Both the position numbers and the translations under genes were made by a program. Shown here piece by piece: positions 8,002-13,806 of a DNA stretch of 19,028 nt. The DNA lies in assembly GCA_947631755.1 (NCBI GenBank), contig CANRMO010000020.1, forward strand, positions 1-19,028. The letters run 5' to 3'. Numbering within the stretch: the stretch's first letter is position 1; the number at the start of each line of letters is the position of its first letter. Source of the DNA: an uncultured Lachnospiraceae bacterium. Its GTDB lineage: Bacteria > Bacillota > Clostridia > Lachnospirales > Lachnospiraceae. Below the pieces are notes generated by a model. The model saw nothing but the letters and a program-made list of their open reading frames with translations. It was not told the DNA's origin and did not search any database.

Positions 8002-8800
8002 TCTCCGGCCTCCCAGACAGGCAGAACAGCTCCCGGGAGACTGTCGATTTTCCGCTCCCCATAAAACCGATCAATATGATGTGTTTCTTCCCCGCATAGA
8101 TCTTATCATATACCGTGAGCATTTCCCCGCAGGGAATCTGCCCCGGCGCAGAGGCGCGGCCTGCGCACCCAAAAGAGACCTCTGAGCCGTAGAGTCCCCC
8201 GTAGAGGCGGGATCTCCTCCCAAATTCTCCCATTGCCATCGTAATCAGCGGGTAATCCGGTCTCCTCTCTCTCATCTCTGCCGTTGCCATAAGGAGCACA
8301 TCCACATCCCCCGGACACCGGGGCATACAGGCAAATTTCGCAACATCACATCCATACTCTCTCATTTTCTGCAGCTTCGCGAGAATGAACTCCCTCTCCG
8401 GCGTCTTCTCAAAATCGTGAAAGGAACCAATGATCTTCGTCCCACTGTCCGGATATTTCTCCCGGAGCGCGGCAATCCTCTCCGGCCCCCTCTCAATCTC
8501 CGCATCGACGTAATCCGCCACACCCTCTGCCAGAATCTGCTCAATCAGGGCAAAATAATCAAAACGGGAACCATTTGGCTCTCCTCCCTCCTGTTCTGTC
8601 CTGAGCGTCACAATCAGCTCCTTTTCGCCCAGTATCTTCTTCAACTCCCTGGCCACCCCCGCCAGTTCCCTCTCATAACCGGCAAAAAAATCCACCCGCC
8701 ACTCCATCATCTGAACCGGCAGGGTGCTTATTTTCCTCGTCTCTCTGACTATTTCATCCCGCAGCGACGCCACAACGGGCACACAGATCTTTGGTCTCAC
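7946..8800 (-). CDS. aroD: Type I 3-dehydroquinate dehydratase fused to the N-terminus of shikimate kinase (frameshifted)
   Basis: The start is GTG at 8800, six bases after GGGAGG; a TTG at 8836 would extend into transposase-derived sequence. Residues 1-233 are a class I dehydroquinase, which forms 3-dehydroshikimate through a Schiff base. Visible motifs are E33-W-R-V-D37 (substrate binding), S-F-H128-D-F-E-K-T-P (catalytic His), D-V-A-K155-F-A (Schiff-base Lys), G-R-R-S-R-L-Y and S-A-P-G-Q221. With almost no linker the kinase P-loop follows, G245-F-M-G-S-G-K251-S. After G-R-P-E-I-D268 the frame turns into unrelated residues and ends at 7946; the true kinase continuation is in 7555..8001. The dehydroquinase domain is complete and probably active; the kinase half is not. 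EPSP synthase (aroA), of the same pathway, lies about 10 kb upstream. Confidence 0.85.
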   Translation of the reverse strand: MRPKICVPVVASLRDEIVRETRKISTLPVQMMEWRVDFFAGYERELAGVARELKKILGEKELIVTLRTEQEGGEPNGSRFDYFALIEQILAEGVADYVDAEIERGPERIAALREKYPDSGTKIIGSFHDFEKTPEREFILAKLQKMREYGCDVAKFACMPRCPGDVDVLLMATAEMRERRPDYPLITMAMGEFGRRSRLYGGLYGSEVSFGCAGRASAPGQIPCGEMLTVYDKIYAGKKHIILIGFMGSGKSTVSRELFCLSGRPEIDGSVDRGERGAQHPANI

Positions 8801-9000
8801 AATATCCTCCCTCTGCTTAGAACTATTCCATAGCAATGTTTATCTAAGCTGAATGCTCTCTCTACTTCGATTCTATCAGTATTATCCAAGGACTTTAGTC
8901 CTTTATATTCTTGTTTCTTATCAACTTTTGCATTAGCACCTAGTCTGCCAAGTTTCGGTCCCGACAAGCGGATCCCACGGCCATCAAATTTTATTGACAA
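8797..9000 (-). pseudogene. C-terminal remnant of a DDE transposase (IS1182/IS5-like)
   Basis: The frame reads I-R-L-S-G-P-K-L-G-R near its start and then D-N-T-D-R-I-E-V-E-R-A-F-S-L-x-K-H-C-Y-G, a recognisable tail of DDE transposases, including the conserved Glu in the E-R-x-F-S context. The real similarity ends near 8830, after which the frame runs into the aroD leader. The N-terminal catalytic region is absent: upstream of about 9000 the sequence is unrelated. No ATG is present, and the TTG at 9000 is incidental. This is debris marking an old insertion or rearrangement at the edge of the AT-rich island. The exact IS family is a recollection of the motif, not a database result. Confidence 0.65.
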
Positions 9001-9022
9001 CTTGCAAACTATTGTATATAAT
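8994..9022 (+). promoter_or_regulatory. Consensus sigma-A promoter on the plus strand
   Basis: TTGACA (8994-8999) and TATAAT (9017-9022) are exact consensus hexamers with a 17-bp spacer. This is the strongest promoter in the window and the only convincing plus-strand one. Near-symmetric ACTATT and AATAGT flank the -10 region (9009-9026), which might be an operator. No plus-strand protein gene follows. Confidence 0.7.
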
Positions 9023-9028
9023 AGTATT

Positions 9029-9069
9029 GAACCACTGAACCCGCAGATGCGATGTAGGTGGTGTTTTTT
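9029..9069 (+). ncRNA. Putative short RNA with terminator, convergent with DUF3800
   Basis: Transcription from the promoter at 8994-9022 should start near 9029. Within a few bases there is a hairpin: ACCACT (9031-9036) pairs with GGTGGT (9057-9062), with an inner CGC/GCG pairing (9042-9051), followed by G and six T residues (9064-9069). The product would be only about 40 nt. The end falls exactly at the stop codon of the oppositely transcribed DUF3800 gene (9068-9070). It could be a small regulatory RNA, a decoy, or just the abandoned leader and terminator of a lost gene. Promoter and hairpin are seen in sequence; transcription is inferred. Confidence 0.45.
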
Positions 9070-9859
9070 ATTTCGGATATATTACAAGTCCATATTGGTT
9101 TGTTTCATTTGCTTTCAAGTTTAATCGACCTGAATTTTTTAATGTTACCAATACTCTTCTTACAAACGCATCATCAATCACATTCGCAACACGATTTGGT
9201 AGTGCCTCATTCCTATATTCCACCCTAAAGTATAAATGAATAAAGAATGACACAAAATCACATATCTGTATAAAATATGATTCCGATGAATTCTTTTCCA
9301 TGATATCTTCTATCATATTCGTAATCGGCTGATTCACAAAACCATATGAATACTTAGACTGAATTGGATTAAACGCACGTATCGCTCTTGCCGTCTTTCT
9401 CATAGGTGCAATTCTACCTTCATCCGTGATAATCAAATAATTCCACTGTCCATCACTATCATTCTCTATACGCTGTATATTATATTTCAAAGCATTTTCC
9501 AAAATATGATAATTATTATCCCTAAATTTCGTCTTATCAATAATTACATTTACAATTTTCAAATCCATAGCTGCAATCGTAAGTGTAAATACCTTTATGA
9601 TTTCCTGCTTTACTTCCTTAGACCAGTTATAATAACGATATGGGTTCTTATCTGTAAGAAAATGTTTTGTATGCATTTCCTCTGTAACATGGAAACCATA
9701 TTTATCTCGCAATTCCTTACGCAATCCACGCATAAGATTAAAATTCTGTTGCCAACTCTCCGCAGGCATATATAAACTCGTTAAAACAAAATGATCAGAT
9801 GAAGCCATTGTCACTCCATCATCCCCAGTTTCATCAAACTATGCTATGTACGTTTTCAT
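9068..9859 (-). pseudogene. DUF3800-family protein gene with amber codon at position 7
   Basis: The ATG at 9859 follows GGGGAG with good spacing and reads M-K-T-Y-I-A, then TAG (9841-9839), then F-D-E-T-G-D-D-G. The D-E-(S/T)-G motif is the N-terminal hallmark of DUF3800 proteins, which are thought to have an RNase H-like fold. The matching C-terminal motif I-Q-I-C-D-F (Q-x-x-D type) is present near residue 205. The rest is a plausible full-length family member (about 262 residues without the stop), so the TAG is the only visible lesion. An in-frame GTG at 9814 would restart translation but lose the D-E-T-G motif. DUF3800 genes often occur in accessory and phage-defence neighbourhoods, consistent with this island. 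The gene is either recently inactivated or depends on readthrough. Confidence 0.8.
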
Positions 9860-9896
9860 CTATTCTCCCCTTTTCTACTGTGGTTAAATATTCCAT
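9834..9896 (-). other. 20-codon leader ORF overlapping the DUF3800 start
   Basis: An ATG at 9896 sits seven bases after AAGGAGG (9910-9904), the best Shine-Dalgarno site of the island, and opens a 20-codon frame (M-E-Y-L-T-T-V-E-K-G-R-I-D-E-N-V-H-S-I-V) ending TGA at 9834. It spans the DUF3800 start at 9859 in another frame, so it could couple translation. It may instead be a remnant of a lost upstream gene, since no family is recognised. Confidence 0.35.
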
Positions 9897-9922
9897 AGAG
9901 AAACCTCCTTATCTTAACATTA

Positions 9923-9928
9923 ATTATA
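9923..9928 (-). promoter_or_regulatory. -10 box (TATAAT) upstream of DUF3800
   Basis: TATAAT on the minus strand lies about 27 bp before the leader ATG at 9896. There is no good TTGACA match 17 bp upstream, so this is a partial promoter call. Confidence 0.35.
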
Positions 9929-9968
9929 TTCTGAATGTGATTTTACAGAAAATCTGCAAGAAAAATGC

Positions 9969-9984
9969 TTTCAATTGATTGAAA
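9969..9984. promoter_or_regulatory. Palindrome TTTCAATTGATTGAAA
   Basis: Two perfect 7-bp arms (TTTCAAT/ATTGAAA) surround a 2-bp centre, about 40 bp upstream of the DUF3800 -10 box. It could be a regulator site. It occurs once, so it is not a CRISPR repeat despite the ATTGAAAC-like end. Confidence 0.3.
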
Positions 9985-10219
9985 CCCTTGCAAGTATTTT
10001 ACCACAAAATGGGCACAAAGTCAGTAAAATCATTTGTTTTTTCTTAATCGCTTAATCAGCAGACACTACTTATAATTTCTTTTTCCCAACACTTTTCAAA
10101 AAGGTTTTCTTTAACTCCTGCGGCTTATAGAAAAAATGTTCTTCCCCGATCTACTCAATCGTTTTTCGTCTCGCTTAATCCTCAACAATTCCATAGAACA
10201 AATAAAATCTGCTGCCTAT

Positions 10220-10251
10220 AAAAGCCGATATATTTCTGTGGTTCGGCTTTT
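10220..10251 (-). terminator. Hairpin terminator downstream of the three-gene island operon
   Basis: AAAAGCCGA (10220-10228) and TCGGCTTTT (10243-10251) are perfect 9-bp arms with a 14-nt loop, about 95 bp after the stop at 10346. The T tract is only four bases in either direction, so strength is moderate and it could act from both sides. Confidence 0.5.
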
Positions 10252-10345
10252 CTACACTCTACATTCGAGAATTGTATTGAAAAGACGGCATTTAGAATTG
10301 TGCTAAGTTCAACCAACTTTCTGGCAATATCTTGCATGTTTATAC

Positions 10346-10789
10346 TCACTTTCCTATATAATTGTCATTTATTATTTTATATAATTCTTCCAACTTAACT
10401 TGAATTTGATCAAATACTCTTCCTTGTTCCTCCTGAAAGGACTGTTTGTTGCCACATTCTAATACAAAATCCTCAATATCTACTATTTGATTATGTATAG
10501 AATCATAAAATTTTTTGTCCGCATATCTAAAATATAGAATAGTATTCAATAAATCTGTTAATGTCTCAGAGAATTGTTCGCTGTCAACCAACTTATTATC
10601 TTTAAACCTTAAATAAGTTCGGGCTTTCGGAATTCTTTCTATTAAAAATTCATCAAATATCTCATTATATATTCTTGCATTCATATTAATTTTATTTATT
10701 TTTTTATTTTGAAGATAAGTAATTATATAACAAACAATCGATGAAACAAACGAAAGTACTGATAATACTATCGATATAATTGAAACCAT
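10346..10789 (-). CDS. Small membrane-anchored protein of unknown function
   Basis: The ATG at 10789 follows AAAGGG, with a GAGGTGA further upstream overlapping the previous stop; the gap to the upstream gene is 14 bp. The protein has 147 residues. Residues 3-26 form one strongly hydrophobic helix (I-I-S-I-V-L-S-V-L-S-F-V), followed directly by N-K-K-I-N-K, which predicts the rest to be cytoplasmic. The remainder is mostly helical and charged, with a conserved-looking R-T-Y-L-R-F segment near residue 58 and a C-terminal region (about 115-145) with coiled-coil character. I do not recognise the family. As the last gene of the HATPase/STAS-like set, it is the best candidate for a membrane output of that set. 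That is inference; it could equally be a membrane-tethered sensor. Confidence 0.75.
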   Translation of the reverse strand: MVSIISIVLSVLSFVSSIVCYIITYLQNKKINKINMNARIYNEIFDEFLIERIPKARTYLRFKDNKLVDSEQFSETLTDLLNTILYFRYADKKFYDSIHNQIVDIEDFVLECGNKQSFQEEQGRVFDQIQVKLEELYKIINDNYIGK

Positions 10790-10803
10790 ATTTCCCTTTC
10801 ACC

Positions 10804-11079
10804 TCACTGTAATTTTTTCACAATACTATTTCGTAATTTTTCATTAGATATAACCAAATTTTTCTCTGTCGCTTTTAATCCAATTTGTTTAACAATGTCC
10901 GAAAAAAAGCCTTGAACAAAAGAAGAGGCTATCATTCTTATTTCATCCGGAAAAACAATTTCAAATTTCTCATTAAAATTCAACTTATTTTTTACCTGTT
11001 CTTCATATATTTTTACTCCAAAATCAAATCCTGCTAAATTAGTCAATTTTTTATCAAAAGCCAAATTTATTTTATTCAT
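10804..11079 (-). CDS. STAS-like domain protein (DUF4325 type)
   Basis: I chose the ATG at 11079, preceded by GGGAGG with good spacing, rather than an in-frame ATG at 11103 that lies deeper inside the upstream gene and lacks such a site. It gives 91 residues and overlaps the HATPase stop by 8 bp (ATGAATAA), which indicates coupled translation. The segment I-V-F-P-D-E-I-R-M-I-A-S-S-F-V-Q-G-F-F (about residues 39-57) resembles the core of DUF4325 STAS-like proteins, where a strand leads into an (I/T)-x-S-S-F helix. STAS domains of the SpoIIAA/RsbV type antagonise HATPase-fold anti-sigma kinases. Finding one directly after a HATPase-like gene suggests that the two products interact. Family assignment is from motif resemblance only. 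Confidence 0.65.
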   Translation of the reverse strand: MNKINLAFDKKLTNLAGFDFGVKIYEEQVKNKLNFNEKFEIVFPDEIRMIASSFVQGFFSDIVKQIGLKATEKNLVISNEKLRNSIVKKLQ

Positions 11080-12214
11080 AATATTCCTCCCTTTTAACTG
11101 CATAATTTAAATTATAGGCCACCCCTGGCAAAAATGTATTTATTGTATCAAATGCACTTTTATCAGGGATATCTGAAAAAAAATCTTTGCTTTTATTAAA
11201 TCCAACATATTCATCATTATCATATAACATATGTTCTTTTTCAAAAAAAAGAATTCTTCTTCCACTTAACATATAACATAGATGGGTATCAGAATCTTCT
11301 TCTAAAGTTCTCAACAAGCTTGTTAACCCTGTACCACCTAGTTCATTTTTTACTCTGCTTCCCGATATTTTATGCTGAAATGATGAAATTGTGTAAAAAT
11401 CATCTTCTTTATAATTTTCGTTTAAATGTGCAAAATGATATTTTTTTGCTTTCAACACATCATTGTATCTTTTAGATAATTCAATTTTAGATAACAATTT
11501 CTCTTTCAACGGTTCAAAAAATAATGTTGATGAATAATTTAATATTACAACATTTAATCCATAAAATACGCCCTCTTCATCTCTTTTTCCATATTCACTT
11601 TGAGTTATGTCAATATCTAACAAGCACTCTGAATTCCCATGTTCACCAGCATTTCCAACTAACTCAATAATCACTTCAGATAATTTTTCACAAGTAATAT
11701 CCTCAATTCCATTATTAAATAAAAAACCATATATATCTTGCAATAAATTTGAAAGGTATTCATCTTTTCGCTCATTTCTCTCCGGTATAAGTTTTCTGAA
11801 ATGATGCATATTTATATCATATTTATAATGCTTTGCTATAATATCTTTATTATTAACAAGTGAAGAATATCTAATTCCCTCTGTCCAAATAGTAAGTTTT
11901 GCTTTGAATTGAATATCTATTTTGTGACCTACTATCTCATTTAGATAATAAACTATACTTTCAAATATTATGTACACCAATTTATCATAGAATTCAAACT
12001 CTCCTAAAATTATTACAATAGGAATCTTTTGTCTATATACATTCCTAATATAATTAATAACTGAAACAAGTTCTAAAATATGATCTCCGTTAAATGTGCC
12101 ATTTACATTCATGGCATATACCATATGTTTATTCTTAAATTTCAATTTTTTCTTAATTCTATTATTGAACTTTTTCGTATTGTTCATTTCAAATAATAAT
12201 TTGCAATTTTTCAT
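11072..12214 (-). CDS. GHKL/HATPase-like ATP-binding protein
   Basis: I chose the ATG at 12214, six bases after AAGGTG, over an in-frame GTG at 12223; this gives 380 residues. Two ATP-site signatures of the GHKL (histidine-kinase/Hsp90/MutL) fold are visible: an N-box, E-L-V-G-N-A-G-E-H-G at about 184-193, and a glycine box, G-G-T-G-L at 293-297. There is no obvious phosphoacceptor H-box, so it resembles anti-sigma-type kinases or a stand-alone ATPase more than a sensor kinase. Residues about 30-115 form a separate alpha/beta domain (I-V-I-I-L-G-E-F-E-F) of unknown type. No transmembrane helix is seen. It overlaps the STAS-like gene by 8 bp and leads the three-gene set. Lys/Asn/Ile content and codons are those of the AT-rich island, unlike the flanking genes. 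Confidence 0.8.
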   Translation of the reverse strand: MKNCKLLFEMNNTKKFNNRIKKKLKFKNKHMVYAMNVNGTFNGDHILELVSVINYIRNVYRQKIPIVIILGEFEFYDKLVYIIFESIVYYLNEIVGHKIDIQFKAKLTIWTEGIRYSSLVNNKDIIAKHYKYDINMHHFRKLIPERNERKDEYLSNLLQDIYGFLFNNGIEDITCEKLSEVIIELVGNAGEHGNSECLLDIDITQSEYGKRDEEGVFYGLNVVILNYSSTLFFEPLKEKLLSKIELSKRYNDVLKAKKYHFAHLNENYKEDDFYTISSFQHKISGSRVKNELGGTGLTSLLRTLEEDSDTHLCYMLSGRRILFFEKEHMLYDNDEYVGFNKSKDFFSDIPDKSAFDTINTFLPGVAYNLNYAVKREEYYE

Positions 12215-12240
12215 TTTATTCACCTTGATGACCCCTAGTT

Positions 12241-12274
12241 GAAATAATCATGCCCCAACTCGGGGAACAATTTC
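12241..12274. promoter_or_regulatory. Hairpin before the HATPase gene
   Basis: GAAAT (12241-12245) pairs with ATTTC (12270-12274), and CCCC (12253-12256) with GGGG (12262-12265) around a 5-nt loop. It lies across the stop of the wHTH ORF and about 27 bp before the HATPase start. It lacks a T tract in the minus direction, so it may modulate the operon rather than terminate it. Confidence 0.35.
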
Positions 12275-12466
12275 AATATCCTCATCCATATATTTTTTGC
12301 ATTGTATCAGCAACCCTAAATACCTTCTAATTGTTGCCGATGATTTATCGCATACATCTTCTGCTTCCTTAGGAATGATACATCCTTTTTCTTCCAGAAG
12401 TTCTATTATCGGTAGCACTTTATCAAAATCTTTTTTAGTTAAAACTTCGCTCAAAACTTCGCTCAT
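12248..12466 (-). CDS. Small winged-helix protein, possibly the C-terminal remnant of an AlbA_2-type ATP-binding protein
   Basis: The 72-residue frame begins M-S-E-V-L-S-E-V-L-T and contains a winged-helix pattern: I-I-E-L-L-E-E-K-G, I-x-x-K-E-A-E-D-V, then S-S-A-T-I-R-R-Y-L-G-L-L (recognition helix about 41-52). This arrangement, including the S-E-V repeat linker, is familiar from the C-termini of AlbA_2/Fic-like DNA-binding proteins, so the ORF may be what is left of one. No Shine-Dalgarno site precedes the ATG, and the start codon sits in a perfect hairpin. The alternative is an intact small autoregulator of the HATPase set, whose gene starts 33 bp after this stop. I favour remnant, without certainty. 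Confidence 0.5.
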   Translation of the reverse strand: MSEVLSEVLTKKDFDKVLPIIELLEEKGCIIPKEAEDVCDKSSATIRRYLGLLIQCKKYMDEDIEIVPRVGA

Positions 12467-12482
12467 TTTTTTGAGCGAAGTT
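12441..12482. repeat. 12-bp tandem repeat merged with an 11-bp inverted repeat
   Basis: AAAACTTCGCTC occurs twice in tandem (12441-12452, 12453-12464). The second copy is also the left arm of a perfect inverted repeat, AACTTCGCTCA (12455-12465) and TGAGCGAAGTT (12472-12482), with a six-T loop. The minus-strand ATG of the wHTH ORF lies at the loop edge, so the hairpin could hide its start or serve as an operator. Confidence 0.7.
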
Positions 12483-12556
12483 GTTCTGTTCCTGTGTTGT
12501 ACGCACTTTAACCATCTTCAGCACAAGCGTTATCTGATTTAGACAGACCTCGCACA

Positions 12557-13648
12557 CTACCCCAGCTCTATCAGCTCTTTCGGCGAATGCGTGATATTCT
12601 CACAGCCATCCTCCGTGATCACCACCACATCCTCAATCCGGACGCCGCCAAATCCTTCGATATAGATTCCCGGCTCCACTGTGATCACCATACCCGGCTG
12701 TATCACCGTATCCTCTCTTTCAGAAAATGCAGGGCTCTCATGTATCTCCAGCCCGACAGAGTGGCCGAGCGAGTGGCCGAAATACTCCCCGTAGCCCGCT
12801 GACCGGATCACGTCTCTCGCCAGCGCATCCACCTCAATTCCCGTCATGCCGGGGCGGATGCCCTCCAGTGCTGTCTTCTGGGCCCGGAGCACTGTATTGT
12901 ACACCTTTCTCTGCTTCTGCGAGGCATTTCCGACCACCACTGTCCGCGTCATATCTGAACAGTACCCTTTCCATATACAGCCAAAGTCCAAAGTGAGAAA
13001 ATCCCCCTCTTCCAGAACCTTATCCGTGGGAACCGCGTGGGGCATAGCAGAGTGAGCCCCGGAGGCCGCAATGGTGTCAAAACTAAACCCCTCCGCCCCC
13101 TCTTCTTTCATAAAATATTCCAGACGGGCCGCCACCTGTTTCTCCGTCATGCCCCTCTCCAATGCCGTGAGAATCCTCGCAAAAGCCCGGTCTCCGATGG
13201 ACTCCGCCTCCCGGATCCACTGTATCTCTCTCTCATCTTTCACACGGCGGAAATCACTGACCAGATTCCCCGCCTTTCTCGTCTCTACATGCCTAAGGCC
13301 TGCCTTTTCCAGCTGGCCGCACAGATCACTGTACCCGGCGACCGTCATCTGGCGGTCCTCAAACCCCAGTATAGCCGCGCGGTCGCTGTGGACGGCCTCT
13401 GCCAGCGGGCCATAATATTCCCCGCTGCTCCACTTCACAACCGAAAAGCCCGGGCACTCCGCCGCCGCGGCAATCGTATAACGGGAGTCCGTAGCCACAA
13501 TCCTCTGCCTCCGGGACACATACACATAACCCTCTCCGGTAAACCCGGCCGTATACCGCATATTCGGCGGGCTCGTCAGCAAAAGAGCATCCGCAGAAAC
13601 TGCATCCAGCATTTTATTGATAAGGCACTCTGTATTCTCTCTGTCCAT
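12557..13648 (-). CDS. M24 family metallopeptidase (Xaa-Pro aminopeptidase type)
   Basis: The protein has 363 residues, the usual length for short Xaa-Pro peptidases of the PepQ/YqhT type. The N-terminal creatinase-like domain (about 1-130) is followed by a pita-bread catalytic domain. The dinuclear metal ligands are all visible: D221 (T-L-D-F-G), D232 (Y-C-S-D-M-T-R-T), H296 (G-H-S-L-G-H-S-V-G-L), E325 (V-E-P-G-I-Y) and E339 (V-R-I-E-D). H292 and H303 match the two extra active-site histidines. It should remove N-terminal residues before proline, or cut Xaa-Pro dipeptides, in the cytoplasm. The ATG at 13648 follows GAGGGAG, and the stop is TAG. In many Clostridia such a gene is followed by efp; here the AT-rich island follows within about 20-90 bp. 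Confidence 0.92.
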   Translation of the reverse strand: MDRENTECLINKMLDAVSADALLLTSPPNMRYTAGFTGEGYVYVSRRQRIVATDSRYTIAAAAECPGFSVVKWSSGEYYGPLAEAVHSDRAAILGFEDRQMTVAGYSDLCGQLEKAGLRHVETRKAGNLVSDFRRVKDEREIQWIREAESIGDRAFARILTALERGMTEKQVAARLEYFMKEEGAEGFSFDTIAASGAHSAMPHAVPTDKVLEEGDFLTLDFGCIWKGYCSDMTRTVVVGNASQKQRKVYNTVLRAQKTALEGIRPGMTGIEVDALARDVIRSAGYGEYFGHSLGHSVGLEIHESPAFSEREDTVIQPGMVITVEPGIYIEGFGGVRIEDVVVITEDGCENITHSPKELIELG

Positions 13649-13708
13649 AACCGATCTCCCTCTTTTAAAAAATCATTTTCTTTTCAACCGTGTCTGCCCT
13701 TCCCCTTA

Positions 13709-13806
13709 GGAACTGTTTAGAAATAACTTTGCACTCCCGCTTCGGGAAATGCTTGCATATAGGGCATTTCCTGAAGCAAATTTAAAAGTTATTTCGTGAC
13801 CGTTCC
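13709..13806. repeat. 98-bp palindromic MITE-like element with TTA flanks
   Basis: The outer arms begin GGAAC and end GTTCC. 13709-13730 and 13785-13806 match as inverted repeats at 18 of 22 positions, including a perfect GAAATAACTTT/AAAGTTATTTC block. An inner pair, GCTTCGGGAAATGC (13739-13752) and GCATTTCCTGAAGC (13764-13777), matches with one G-U. The element is flanked on both sides by TTA (13706-13708 and 13807-13809), as a 3-bp target duplication would be. It contains no ORF and fills most of the gap between the peptidase and yqeG. Confidence 0.7.

Larger units (their letters stand above)
9897..10345. other. 449-bp intergenic region between DUF3800 leader and the membrane-protein gene
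   Basis: No complete gene is visible. It holds the -10 box and palindrome described separately and a terminator-like hairpin at 10220-10251. A minus-strand stretch of about 26 codons ending TAA at 10070 (F-F-Y-K-P-Q-E-L-K-K-T-F-L-K) reads like decayed coding sequence. It lacks a start and a recognised family. Confidence 0.4.
9000..12540. other. AT-rich accessory island
   Basis: Base composition drops sharply between about 9000 and 12540, with long A/T tracts, Ile/Asn/Lys-rich proteins and AAA/AAT/ATA codons. The flanking aroD and peptidase genes are GC-rich with GCC/CGG-type codons. The left edge carries a transposase remnant; the right edge begins within 20-90 bp of the M24 peptidase stop. 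It holds a small wHTH ORF, the HATPase/STAS-like/membrane-protein set, a broken DUF3800 gene and a putative small RNA. No integrase, tRNA or clear flanking direct repeat was found, so the transfer mechanism is unknown. Confidence 0.7.

Noticed and set aside
7990..8005. Programmed frameshift between aroD and aroK
   Set aside because: There is no slippery heptamer, no stop codon at the shift point and no downstream stimulatory structure; the missing two bases of an expected ACAC give a simpler explanation.
3624..9841. Amber recoding (for example pyrrolysine) to explain the two in-frame TAG codons
   Set aside because: argS and the M24 peptidase end at TAG, no pyl genes or PYLIS-like element are visible here, and the two affected genes are not known pyrrolysine proteins. 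Simple nonsense mutation is enough.
9969..9990. ATTGAAACC resembling the end of a CRISPR repeat
   Set aside because: It occurs once, inside a simple palindrome, with no repeated unit or spacers nearby and no cas genes in the window.
12557..12600. Terminator directly after the M24 peptidase gene
   Set aside because: No stem followed by a T tract can be found between the stop at 12557 and the hairpin at 12482-12455, and that hairpin lies over the wHTH start rather than in a terminator context.
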